Source: Tsukamurella sp040611135 (GTDB lineage Bacteria > Actinomycetota > Actinomycetes > Mycobacteriales > Mycobacteriaceae). From it: 64,000 bases of DNA. The stretch lies in assembly GCF_040611135.1 (NCBI RefSeq), contig NZ_JBEXNL010000018.1, positions 27,363-91,362 on the forward strand. Reading direction: 5' to 3'. Each line of letters begins with the position of its first letter. Within the stretch, counting starts at the first letter, position 1. Positions 8,186-16,432 of the stretch are shown here, in pieces. A model generated the notes under the pieces. The model was not told the DNA's origin. It did no database searches and saw nothing but the letters and a program-made list of their open reading frames with translations. The position numbers and the translations under genes were made by a program.

Positions 8186-8798
8186 GCGCGAGGATCTGCG
8201 CCCGCTGCGCCAAGCCCAGGTAGAGCGCCGGTGCGAGCATCGCGAGGAGCGTCCACCCCGTCGCGAGCAGGAACGCGGCGCCGGCGCCCAGGGCGAGCCG
8301 CGCACCGTCGAACCGCCGCAGCAGGGGGCTGCGCCCGCCGGCCCCCTCCGTCCCGCGCCAGCGCGCCCAGCCGAGCACGGCGACCACACCGCCGAATCCC
8401 GCGATCCCGGAGGAGACCGCGTGCCCGAGGTGCGTGAAGGGCACCTGCCCCGCGAGCTCGCGAGCCGCGCACGCGGCGTCCGCGGTCGGGGTGCACGACA
8501 GCGGCATCAGGGCGTCGCACATGGTGGCGGCACCCAGGACGAGCAGGCCGAGCAGCGCCCCGCGGGCCGCCCACGGGGCCGGACGTGCGGCGCGCCACGC
8601 GAGGGCCGCGGCCACGACGACGGCGGTGCCGGCCAGGAGGTCCGTCGCGCGGAAGAGCTTGGCGGAGGGCTGTCCCGACGCGCCGACCTCGCTGACGAAG
8701 GAGGTCAGCGGACTCAGCTCCGAGCCGAGCACGGGCGCGATCAACCACGCCGAATAGAGCACGGCGCCACCGATCAGGATGAGGCGGGCGCGGCGCAT
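8133..8798 (-). CDS. DUF998-family integral membrane protein
   Basis: 221 aa with six or seven hydrophobic helices. The N-terminal LTSFVSEVGASGQPSAKLFR is typical of DUF998, where a conserved Ser-Glu motif follows the first span. Two cysteines (CTPTADAACAA) lie in an external loop. Function of the family is unknown. It overlaps the ArsR gene tail-to-tail by 53 bases, which may couple their expression through antisense transcription. Confidence 0.8.
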   Translation of the reverse strand: MRRARLILIGGAVLYSAWLIAPVLGSELSPLTSFVSEVGASGQPSAKLFRATDLLAGTAVVVAAALAWRAARPAPWAARGALLGLLVLGAATMCDALMPLSCTPTADAACAARELAGQVPFTHLGHAVSSGIAGFGGVVAVLGWARWRGTEGAGGRSPLLRRFDGARLALGAGAAFLLATGWTLLAMLAPALYLGLAQRAQILALTLWLVLVALPPRARPR

Positions 8799-8922
8799 GG
8801 GGCCAGGTTACCGTCGGCGATCGGATCTCAGCCGCGTCCCGGTTCGGCGTGCGCAGCGGATTGCGACACGGCTGTGACATTCGTGGGGCGAAACGGAGGA
8901 GAGCAGGCGACGATGGGGGAGA

Positions 8923-9585
8923 ATGCTCGGCGTCATGTTCGCAACCACACGCCCCTGGACCGCCGCGACGACGGCCGTCGTCGCCGCGCTGGCGCTCGGC
9001 GGGCTCTATCTCGCGGTCGTCGGCACCCCGCTGGGACAGCAGGTCGACCACGAACTCATGCGGATCGTGTCCGCGGCGTTCGGGGTGGAGAACCCGGTCG
9101 AGGGCGCGCTGGGCCGCTACCAGCTCCCGATGCTCGCGGTCGGCGGTCTCCTCGTGGCCGCGGTCGTCGCGAGCCGCCGCTCGAAGACGGTCTCCGTCTC
9201 CGCCGCACTCGTCCTCACGGCGACGGTGGCGGTCGCCTTCGTCCTGAAGGCCCTGCTGGACCGCCCGTCGTTCGGCATCGGCCCGGAACTGAACTCCTTC
9301 CCGTCGAACACCGTGGCCGTGGTGGCCGCGCTGGCGGTGATCCTGGTCGGTTCGGCGGCGCGTCCCTATCGCGGCCTCGCGATCCTGATCGCGGGCAGCG
9401 CGGGCGTCGTTGTGTCCGTGCTCGTCGTCGCCCAGCAGTGGCACCGCCCGGGCGATGTCCTGGGAGCATGGTTGGTGGCGGTGGGGACCGCCGCGGTGGT
9501 CCGGGTCGGCCAGGCCGCCTGGGCCTGGACGTCCGACGTGGAAGGGGGCCTCACGGGTGGTCAGGCTGCTGCTCATCGAGGATGA
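8923..9585 (+). CDS. PAP2-like membrane phosphatase with degenerate motifs
   Basis: 220 aa with about six spans. Layout follows PAP2/phosphatidate phosphatases. A KALLDRP segment stands in for KX6RP, FPSNTV for PSGH, and QQWHRPGDVLGAW resembles the third motif with its catalytic His and Asp. The motif-2 histidine is missing (PSNT), so phosphatase activity is doubtful unless the first two motifs are rearranged. An alternative start is the ATG at 8935. It overlaps the response-regulator gene by 29 bases and is probably part of its operon. Confidence 0.7.
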   Translation: MLGVMFATTRPWTAATTAVVAALALGGLYLAVVGTPLGQQVDHELMRIVSAAFGVENPVEGALGRYQLPMLAVGGLLVAAVVASRRSKTVSVSAALVLTATVAVAFVLKALLDRPSFGIGPELNSFPSNTVAVVAALAVILVGSAARPYRGLAILIAGSAGVVVSVLVVAQQWHRPGDVLGAWLVAVGTAAVVRVGQAAWAWTSDVEGGLTGGQAAAHRG

Positions 9586-10243
9586 TCCGTCGATCGTCGG
9601 CGCCCTCGTGCTGTCGCTGGGCCGCCTCGACCACGTCGTCGAGCACCTGGGCGCCGCGACCGACGACCTCGAGCAGCGCGTCGCCGCCGTCGACGCCGTG
9701 ATCCTCGACGTGGGCCTGCCCGGTGACGACGGCTTCGCCGTGTGCCGCCGGATCCGGCGTTCCAGCACGGTTCCGATCCTCATGCTCACGGCGCGCTCGG
9801 ACGACATCGACACGGTCGCCGGGCTGGAGGCCGGCGCCGACGACTACGTGGTCAAACCCGTCAGTCCCCGGGTGCTCGACGCCCGGATCAAGGCCGCGCT
9901 GCGCCGCGCAGTGCCCGTCGCGCCGCCCGAAGCGGGCCCGGCACCGTCGAACGACGGTCCGCTCGTGATCGACCGGGCTGGCGCGGAGGTGCTGCGCGAC
10001 GGCGTGCCCCTGCCGCTCACGCCCACCGAGAAGCGGCTGATGTACGCCTTCGCGGACCATCCGGGCCAGGTGCTCAGCCGTGAGCAGTTGCTCGCGTTGG
10101 CCTGGAACCAGGACTTCCTGGGCGATTCCCGCCTGGTGGACAACGCGATCCTGCGTTTGCGCCCGAAGATCGACTCCGACGACGGCCCCAGCCACATCGA
10201 GACCGTGCGCGGCTTCGGCTACCGGTTCCGGACGTCGCCGTGA
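9557..10243 (+). CDS. OmpR/PhoB-family response regulator
   Basis: 228 aa from the GTG at 9557, preceded by GAAGGGGG. Receiver domain residues are D9/D10, phosphoacceptor D51 (ILDVGLPG), T78 and K100. A winged-helix DNA-binding domain follows (about 135-225, ending TVRGFGYRFR). The partner kinase begins 25 bases downstream and the PAP2-like gene overlaps upstream. The three form one operon, probably an envelope- or membrane-sensing system; targets are unknown. Confidence 0.92.
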   Translation: MVRLLLIEDDPSIVGALVLSLGRLDHVVEHLGAATDDLEQRVAAVDAVILDVGLPGDDGFAVCRRIRRSSTVPILMLTARSDDIDTVAGLEAGADDYVVKPVSPRVLDARIKAALRRAVPVAPPEAGPAPSNDGPLVIDRAGAEVLRDGVPLPLTPTEKRLMYAFADHPGQVLSREQLLALAWNQDFLGDSRLVDNAILRLRPKIDSDDGPSHIETVRGFGYRFRTSP

Positions 10244-10267
10244 GGCGCGTGCCATGAGGCGGGCGCC

Positions 10268-11656
10268 GTGCTGAAGGGCCTGCGCGCCCGGATCCTCGCG
10301 ATCATCGCGGTCGTCACCTGCCTGACCGCCGGCGTCACGGGGATCGCGGTGACGGTGGTGGTGCGGGACTGGGTGTACCAGGACGCGCAGGACGCGGTGC
10401 TCACGGCCTTCCGACACGACATGCAGAGCTTCGAGGGCCGGCCGATGCGGCCCGTGCCGGGGAGCGGCGGCCAGGAGTGGGCCACGCCCTCCGAGTCCCT
10501 CGGGCTGCCGTCCGACTACGCGGTCGAGGTCGACGGCAGGACCGTCCAGGCCGGCACGGTGCGCCCGCAGGACATCCCGGCACAGATGCGCGCCGAGCTG
10601 GAGCGGGTGCCCTCCCTGTACCGCTTCCAGCGGCTCTCCGGCGGCCGGGTGCTGGTGGCGCACAGCATGAACCGGCCGAACGCCGTCGACGCCGACACCC
10701 TGGTCGTGTACAGCGTCCAGCCCCTCGACGATGTGCAGCAGCGGCTCGACCGGCTCACGCTGGTGGTGCTCGTCGCCGTGGGCGGCAGTGCGCTGCTGGG
10801 CATCCTGGTGGCATTGGTCGTGGCGCGCATCGTGATCCGGCCGCTCAGCCGGATCCAGTCGGTGGCGGCGCGGGTCACCGACGGCGACCCCGAGGCCCGT
10901 CTGCCCGGGACGACCGTCACCGAGCTGCGGGACCTGACCCAGACCTTCAACTCCATGCTGGACCGGCAGAACGAGTCGATCGACGTACTGCGCCGCCAGG
11001 ACGAGCGGTCGCGGCGGTTCGTCGGCGATGTCTCGCACGAGCTGCGCAGCCCGCTCGCCGCGCTGGTCCCCGCCGCCGAGGTGCTGCGCGAGGAGGCCGC
11101 CGCGCTGGAACCCGGTCACGACCTGCGGCGCGCGTCCGAGCTGGTCGCCGCCGAGGTCGACACCCTCGCGGGCCTCGTCGACGACCTGCTGGAGATGACC
11201 CGCCTCGACGCGGGTGCGGCGGAGGTGCGGAGCGAGCCCTTCGAGCTCGTCGGGGCCCTGCGCGAGGCGCTCACCGCGCGCGGGTGGCGGTCCGTCGAGC
11301 TCGACGGTGCACCGCTCACCGTCGAATCCGACCGGCGCAGGGTGGTCGCGGTGGTGACCAATCTGGTGGGCAACGCGATCCGGCACGGGGCGCCGCCGGT
11401 GGCGGTGACCGTGGGCACCGCCCCCGGGGAGGTCGTCGTCGAGGTGCGCGATGCGGGCCCGGGCGTGCCGGAGGGCGACGCCGAGCGGGTGTTCGGACGG
11501 TTCGCCAAGGGGCAGGAGGCGCGGTCGCGGGGCGGCGGCGGGGGAGCGGGGCTCGGGCTGGCCATCGCCCGGGACAACGCGCGGCTGCTGGGCGGCGAGG
11601 TGGACTACCGCCGCGACGGCGCGACCACCGTCTTCCGGCTGCGGCTCGCCCGGTAA
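10268..11656 (+). CDS. Two-component sensor histidine kinase
   Basis: 462 aa, GTG start. Membrane spans at about 10-32 and 164-188 flank an extracytoplasmic sensor of about 130 residues. HAMP (about 189-240), HisKA with phospho-acceptor H257 (DVSHELRSP) and HATPase_c (NLVGNAIRHG, DAGPGVP, GGGGGAGLGLAI) follow. It is the cognate kinase of the adjacent response regulator. The sensed signal is not evident. Confidence 0.92.
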   Translation: MLKGLRARILAIIAVVTCLTAGVTGIAVTVVVRDWVYQDAQDAVLTAFRHDMQSFEGRPMRPVPGSGGQEWATPSESLGLPSDYAVEVDGRTVQAGTVRPQDIPAQMRAELERVPSLYRFQRLSGGRVLVAHSMNRPNAVDADTLVVYSVQPLDDVQQRLDRLTLVVLVAVGGSALLGILVALVVARIVIRPLSRIQSVAARVTDGDPEARLPGTTVTELRDLTQTFNSMLDRQNESIDVLRRQDERSRRFVGDVSHELRSPLAALVPAAEVLREEAAALEPGHDLRRASELVAAEVDTLAGLVDDLLEMTRLDAGAAEVRSEPFELVGALREALTARGWRSVELDGAPLTVESDRRRVVAVVTNLVGNAIRHGAPPVAVTVGTAPGEVVVEVRDAGPGVPEGDAERVFGRFAKGQEARSRGGGGGAGLGLAIARDNARLLGGEVDYRRDGATTVFRLRLAR

Positions 11657-11665
11657 ATTCGAGGC

Positions 11666-12463
11666 ATGCGTGTTGCGGTGATCGACTCGGGCTTCGGGAT
11701 GGTCAACTACGCCGACGCTCTCTCCCGCGTACGCCCCGACACCGAGCTCGTCCTGGCGCGCGACCCCGACAACATGCCCTACGGGCTGCTCGAACCCGCG
11801 CGGATCTCCGAGTGCGTCGTGGCGATGGCCGGCGCCGCGGCGCGCTACGACGTGGACGCCATCATCGTCGCCTGCAACACCGGCTCCATGTACGCGCTGG
11901 AAGCGGCCCGCGCCCGGTTCGAACCCGCGATCCCCGTGGTCGGGGTGGTGCCGGCCATCCGCCCGGCGGGGTCGACGGGGCGTCCCTTCGCAGTGTGGGC
12001 CACCGCGGCCGCGACGGTGAGCGATTACCAGACCTCGCTCATCGACGCCTTCGCCGACCCGGCGCTCGCGCACCGCATCCCCTGCTACGGCCTGGCCGAG
12101 GCGATCGACTCCGGCGAGCCGTCTCGCGTGGCGGCGGCGATCACGGCCGCGGCCGCCGCGACGCCCGCGGACATCGAGTCCGTGGTGCTCGGTTGCACCC
12201 ATTACGGCCTGGTCAGGGAGCCGATCGTGGCCGCCCTGCGGGAACGGACGGGGCGCGACGTGGCCGTCTTCGACTCGCCGGAGCCGGTCGCGCGGCAGAC
12301 ACTCCGACGGCTCGGTGCCGAGCCCGGCGGACCGTCGGAACTGGGCGACGTGGTGGCCGTGCTCGAATCGGGCCGGGTCGGGACGCTGCCCGCCGCGCTG
12401 GCCGCCTACCCCGCGGGCCGGCTGCTGCTGGAGCGTTGCGCTCGCGGTGCGAAAAACACGTGA
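11666..12463 (+). CDS. Asp/Glu racemase-superfamily protein, MurI-like
   Basis: 265 aa. Two catalytic cysteines are in place: C70 (IIVACNTGS) and C177 (VVLGCTHYG), with D7-S8 near the N-terminus as in glutamate racemase. MurI makes D-glutamate for peptidoglycan. However, the usual FDSGVGGLTV start is replaced by IDSGFGMVNYADAL, so this may be a paralogue or a related racemase rather than the housekeeping MurI. TAAATT at 11654-11659, overlapping the kinase stop, sits 6 nt before the ATG and suggests a leaderless internal promoter. Confidence 0.75.
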   Translation: MRVAVIDSGFGMVNYADALSRVRPDTELVLARDPDNMPYGLLEPARISECVVAMAGAAARYDVDAIIVACNTGSMYALEAARARFEPAIPVVGVVPAIRPAGSTGRPFAVWATAAATVSDYQTSLIDAFADPALAHRIPCYGLAEAIDSGEPSRVAAAITAAAAATPADIESVVLGCTHYGLVREPIVAALRERTGRDVAVFDSPEPVARQTLRRLGAEPGGPSELGDVVAVLESGRVGTLPAALAAYPAGRLLLERCARGAKNT

Positions 12464-12522
12464 CAGAAATATCGCGACGGGATATATGCATGATCGCAAC
12501 TGTCCTGTTATCCTGAGAGTGC

Positions 12523-12556
12523 ACTGACCGCAGCTGACTCGCTCGCTGCGGTCAGT
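12523..12556. terminator. Hairpin between convergent genes
   Basis: A perfect 11-bp stem (ACTGACCGCAG at 12523-12533 with its complement at 12546-12556) and a 12-nt loop lie between the racemase gene and the convergent permease gene. No strong T-tract follows, so its use as a bidirectional terminator is inferred from position. Confidence 0.55.
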
Positions 12557-12642
12557 AGTCATTTGCAGGGCTTTTGATCTCTCAAGTTAGCCCCGGGTCT
12601 CTCAGGTGAAAGCTCAAGCGTCTCAGTGCGTGAGAACCGGCC

Positions 12643-14223
12643 CTACGACGCCAGGTCCCGTCGCGATTCGGAGAACGCTGCGGCGATGAGCGCGGCCGCG
12701 GCGATCACGACCAGTGTGAGGGTGGCGCCTGTGAGCACCGTCGCTCCCGGCTGCGTCGCGACGTGCTTGAACGGCGAGACCTTCGCCACCCAGTCGGGCA
12801 GCTTGAGCACATCGGCGACCATGGTCAGCACGCACAGCGCGAGGACCACCCAGCCGACCGAGGACCAGTGCGCGGAGATCGCGCCGGCCAGGGCGGCGAT
12901 CGCGGTGATCACCCAGACCGCGGGCAGGGCGCCCATGGCCGGCAGGATCAGCTGGCGCCCCGCGGTGAGCGAGACCCCGACGCCGAGGGCGAAGGTCGCG
13001 ACGGAGGTCGCGATCACGGCCGCCGTCAGGTGCGAGGCGTACCAGCGCAGGCGCCGGACCGGAGCGGACAGCAGGTATTCGGCCCGGCCCGAGGTCTCCT
13101 CGGCGCACGCGGTGTTGACGATCGAGATGCCCAGCGCGGCCGTCGCCATGCCCATGATCGAGAACTCGGCGCCGAAGAACACGTCGAGCAGGCTCGAGCC
13201 GGATCCGCCCAGCCGCTCGAGCATCTCGCGCGTGCCGCTGTTGCCGGCCAGGGAGTCGATCGCGCTGCCCATGCCGCCGAAGGCGAGGCCGACGGCGAGG
13301 AAGCCGACGCTCCAGCCGACCACCTGACCCCGGTGCAGCCGCCACGTCAGCGCCGGGACGGTGCCGAGCAGGGCCCCGGCGCGGGCCTTTCCGCGGCCCA
13401 CGGGGATGAGCCCGGCGCCCAGGTCGCGCTGCGCGGCGAGCCGCAGCGCCACCGCGGCGAACGCCACCGACAGCGCCAGCAGCAGCAGGATCGGCCACGG
13501 CCGGTCCTCGGCGAAGGGCCGGATCTGCTGCGCCCAGCCCAGCGGGGAGAGCCAGGACGCCCAGCCGGGCTCGGCCGGCAGCGCACCGTCGGTCCGGATG
13601 ACGGAGACGTCGCCGACGGCCCGGAGCAGGTAGGCGGCGCCGAGGCCCACGGCGAACAGCCCGCGGGCCGCCCGGGCGCCCTCCGTGAGTTGCGCGCAGA
13701 GCAGTGCCCATGTCGCGAACACGATGCCCGTGAACGCCCACAGCGCACCGAAGTTCAGGCTGCCGCGCGCGTCCGCACCCATGCCGATCAGGACCAGCGC
13801 GCTGAGCACGCCGATCGCCAGGCTCAGCGCGATGGACTCGACGAGCGCGGCGATCGGGGGAGCGGTGCGGTCGATCGCGGAGGCGCCCAGCATCTCCCGG
13901 CGGCCGGACTCCTCGTCGGCGCGGGTGTGCCGGATCACGAGCAGGCCGGTGAGCAGGCCCAGCGCGGCCGCCATCATGACGACCATCTTGATCATCCCGA
14001 CGGCGCCCACGGTCGCCGAGTACACGGGGCCGAACATGGCGACGAGGGAGGGGTTCTCGCTCGCGGCGCGCGCCGCCGATCGCAGGGACTCGGGGTCGGC
14101 GTAGTTGGTCTTCGCCGTCGAGTACGCCGACGCGGCCATGGCCACGTACAGCAACAGCCACACCACCAGTTGGATGCGGTCGCGCCGCAGCACCAGTCGG
14201 AGAGTGGGGGCCAGGCCCGTCAT
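12643..14223 (-). CDS. ABC-2-type exporter permease (polyketide/tetronasin-exporter type)
   Basis: 526 aa with about 12 hydrophobic spans, double the usual ABC-2 permease. This matches the actinobacterial exporters annotated as polyketide-antibiotic permeases. It starts with LAPTLRLVLRRDRIQL, typical of that group. Its ATG overlaps the stop of the ATPase gene by 4 bases, so the two proteins form one exporter complex in the cytoplasmic membrane. The substrate is unknown; drug or lipid-like compounds are likely. Confidence 0.87.
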   Translation of the reverse strand: MTGLAPTLRLVLRRDRIQLVVWLLLYVAMAASAYSTAKTNYADPESLRSAARAASENPSLVAMFGPVYSATVGAVGMIKMVVMMAAALGLLTGLLVIRHTRADEESGRREMLGASAIDRTAPPIAALVESIALSLAIGVLSALVLIGMGADARGSLNFGALWAFTGIVFATWALLCAQLTEGARAARGLFAVGLGAAYLLRAVGDVSVIRTDGALPAEPGWASWLSPLGWAQQIRPFAEDRPWPILLLLALSVAFAAVALRLAAQRDLGAGLIPVGRGKARAGALLGTVPALTWRLHRGQVVGWSVGFLAVGLAFGGMGSAIDSLAGNSGTREMLERLGGSGSSLLDVFFGAEFSIMGMATAALGISIVNTACAEETSGRAEYLLSAPVRRLRWYASHLTAAVIATSVATFALGVGVSLTAGRQLILPAMGALPAVWVITAIAALAGAISAHWSSVGWVVLALCVLTMVADVLKLPDWVAKVSPFKHVATQPGATVLTGATLTLVVIAAAALIAAAFSESRRDLAS

Positions 14224-15116
14224 CGCACGGCCGCCGCGGTGTCGTAGTGCCGCAGGAACAGTTCCTCGAGCGTGGGCGGGCGGCTCGTCAGCGACGTGGG
14301 GCCGGCGGCCGCGACCTCTCCGAGAACCCGGCCCAGATCGCGGGATTCGACGCTGAACGAGATCCGGTCACCGTCGGTCTGCAGGTCGTGCACCGTCGGA
14401 TCGCCGGACAGGTCGACGGTCCGCGTGAGGGTCGCCTCGACGCGCGTGCGGGACAGGTGCCGGAGCGAGGCCAGGGAACCGGTCTCGACGGTCGCACCGT
14501 CCTTGATGATGGTGACCGTGTCGGCCACCCGGTCCACCTCGGACAGGATGTGGCTGGAGAGCAGGATCGAGGTGCCCGCGGCCTTCGCCTCGGTGAGGCA
14601 CTGCGTGAACACCTCCTCCATGAGCGGGTCGAGGCCGGAGGTCGGTTCGTCGAGGATCATGAGCTCGGCCCGAGCAGCGAACGCCGCGACGAGCGCGACC
14701 TTCTGCCGATTGCCCTTGCTGTAGGTGCGCGCCTTCTTAGCGGGGTCGAGGGCGAACCGCTCGATGAGCTCGGCGCGGCGGGCCTCGTCGAGGCCGCCCC
14801 GGAGTCGGCCCATCAGGTCGATGATCTCGCCGCCGGAGAGGTTGGGCCACAGGGTGACATCGCCGGGGACGTACGCGAGGCGACGGTGCAGTTCGGGCGC
14901 CTGCCGCCACGGGTCGCCGCCCAGCAGTTCGACGGTGCCCGAGGTCTTCTTCAGGAGCCCCAACAGGATTCGAATCGTGGTGGATTTGCCGGCGCCGTTG
15001 GGTCCGAGGAAGGCGTGCACCTCGCCGGGGGTCACGGTCAGGTCGAGTCCGTTGAGGGCATGGGCGCTGCCGAAGGTCTTGGTGAGGCCCTCGGCGCGGA
15101 TGACGTCGGATGTCAT
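14220..15116 (-). CDS. ABC transporter ATP-binding protein
   Basis: 298 aa. Walker A GPNGAGKST is at 38-46, the signature is the variant YSKGNRQKV (instead of LSGGQ), and Walker B with the catalytic Glu is LMILDEPTSGLDP. A C-terminal extension of about 80 residues is typical of drug-exporter ATPases (DrrA type). It pairs with the overlapping permease gene. A GbsR/MarR regulator is divergent, and the shared palindrome at 15137-15152 probably controls both. Confidence 0.92.
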   Translation of the reverse strand: MTSDVIRAEGLTKTFGSAHALNGLDLTVTPGEVHAFLGPNGAGKSTTIRILLGLLKKTSGTVELLGGDPWRQAPELHRRLAYVPGDVTLWPNLSGGEIIDLMGRLRGGLDEARRAELIERFALDPAKKARTYSKGNRQKVALVAAFAARAELMILDEPTSGLDPLMEEVFTQCLTEAKAAGTSILLSSHILSEVDRVADTVTIIKDGATVETGSLASLRHLSRTRVEATLTRTVDLSGDPTVHDLQTDGDRISFSVESRDLGRVLGEVAAAGPTSLTSRPPTLEELFLRHYDTAAAVR

Positions 15117-15136
15117 GGTGCTGACGCTACGCGGGT

Positions 15137-15172
15137 TTCACAAATTTGTGAAGTGTTAAAAATTCGTATAAT
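15137..15172. promoter_or_regulatory. Palindromic operator and -10 box of the ABC/GbsR divergon
   Basis: TTCACAAATTTGTGAA (15137-15152) is a perfect 16-bp palindrome in a 65-bp divergent gap. A consensus -10 TATAAT follows at 15167-15172, 9 nt before the ATG at 15182. A TTGTGA at 15146-15151 could serve as -35 inside the palindrome. Binding there would block the regulator's own promoter and probably the ABC promoter too. Confidence 0.75.
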
Positions 15173-15181
15173 CTGCGCGAT

Positions 15182-15643
15182 ATGGACGCGCCGAACTTCG
15201 TGGAGAACATGGCCGCCGCGTTCGTGGAAGCCGGGATGCAGCGGATGGCCTCCCGCGTGTTCGCCGCGGTCCTGACCTCGCCAGAGGCCGCACTGACCCC
15301 GTCGCAGATCGCTGCGCAGCTGCAGGTGTCCGCGGGTGCGGTGTCCGGCGCGGTGGGGTACCTCGAGCAGACGTCCATGATCCGGCGCACCCACGTCCCG
15401 GGGTCGCGGCACAGCCTGATCACGCTCGGCGACGACATCTGGTACGAGGCCTTCGCCTCCCGCAACCCGATCCTGGAGCGGTGGCGCGAGGTGGCGATCG
15501 AGGGCATCGAGGAACTCCCCGCGGGTGGTCCCGCCGCGGAGCGCTTGTCCGTGATGCGGGACTTCTTCGACTTCATGATCACCGAGCTCCCCGAAATGAT
15601 GGAGCGCTGGCGGCAGGTGCGGCAGGACAAGCACGGGTACTGA
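15182..15643 (+). CDS. GbsR/MarR-type transcriptional regulator
   Basis: 153 aa. A winged helix-turn-helix (TPSQIAAQLQVSAGAVSGAVGYLEQTSMIRR, about 40-70) is preceded by the GbsR-like start NFVENMAAAFVEAGMQRMASRV. A helical C-terminal dimer segment ends in MERWRQVR. It is divergent from the ABC exporter and probably represses it through the perfect palindrome between them. The transcript is probably leaderless because TATAAT lies only 9 nt before the start codon. Confidence 0.85.
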   Translation: MDAPNFVENMAAAFVEAGMQRMASRVFAAVLTSPEAALTPSQIAAQLQVSAGAVSGAVGYLEQTSMIRRTHVPGSRHSLITLGDDIWYEAFASRNPILERWREVAIEGIEELPAGGPAAERLSVMRDFFDFMITELPEMMERWRQVRQDKHGY

Positions 15644-15721
15644 GCTGTGGGACACCGGACCAGGTCCATCGGGGTATCGCGGCCGCTGACTGGCACCGCA
15701 CCGGCTCGCCTGCTGAGCGAT

Positions 15722-16432
15722 CTATTCCAAGACTTCCGGATATTGATCGAGCAGGCTCCCGACAGTGATGGGAATCATGCCGGATCGATCTCCCGCTTCC
15801 CGAGTCGCTGCAACGGTAGCGCGGACGCCTTGGAACGGGTGATTTCGGATTGCGCGTAGGATGAATTCGCGGTGTCGGACATCGCTCGCTTGGTAGAAGT
15901 GGACCATCGCTTGGAACACCTCCCATGCGTCCAGTCTGCCATTGATGCAGATCTCGCGATTGAGTCCGAATACGTCGATCGACGTAGTGCCTCTCGCGGT
16001 AATGCCGACGTATCGTCCGGTGGTTAGTGAAAGCCTGAGGTGGTTTGTCGGATCATCCACAGTGGGATCGATTAGGAGGGGACGGCCGCCCGGACCGAGT
16101 GGAAACACGTCGCGTTTAAAGTTGCTGTTGCATCGCTCGCAGGCAAGCAGGAGGTTCTCCCATGCGAAGCAGGCTCCGGGATAGTGCACTTTCGGCCGGA
16201 AATGATCGATGTGGCTTGCCTGGCCGTCCTCGCAGTACATGCAGCGTTCGTACCCCGAGCACATCTCTGCGAGCCGTTCGCGAACATTCGAGGCTGCCTG
16301 CGTGCGACTGAATGTCTTCCATTGCGTTCCCGTAACTTTGGCGGGTTCCGTCGCGGAATCGACCTTACGTTGGTTCTCTGCCATCCGAGTGACCGTGCGG
16401 GGGAGCAGGCCGAGCCGCTCCAAGCTGATCAT
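15722..16432 (-). CDS. HNH endonuclease, PtuB-like (Septu-type module)
   Basis: 236 aa. Two CxxC pairs (C64/C67 and C98/C101) bracket an HNH core: H74, H77 (HIDHFRPK), N93 (WENLLLAC) and K106. This matches the HNH proteins paired with AAA ATPases in Septu (PtuB) and retron-associated systems, which cut nucleic acid on phage infection. The ATG overlaps the ATPase stop (ATGA), so the two are co-translated. GC content is visibly lower than in the flanks, suggesting acquisition. Antiphage function is inferred, not shown. Confidence 0.8.
   Translation of the reverse strand: MISLERLGLLPRTVTRMAENQRKVDSATEPAKVTGTQWKTFSRTQAASNVRERLAEMCSGYERCMYCEDGQASHIDHFRPKVHYPGACFAWENLLLACERCNSNFKRDVFPLGPGGRPLLIDPTVDDPTNHLRLSLTTGRYVGITARGTTSIDVFGLNREICINGRLDAWEVFQAMVHFYQASDVRHREFILRAIRNHPFQGVRATVAATREAGDRSGMIPITVGSLLDQYPEVLE

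Noticed and set aside
9551..12562. A 1003-codon open frame antisense to the response regulator, kinase and racemase genes
   Set aside because: It spans three well-supported genes on the other strand and has no recognisable domain.
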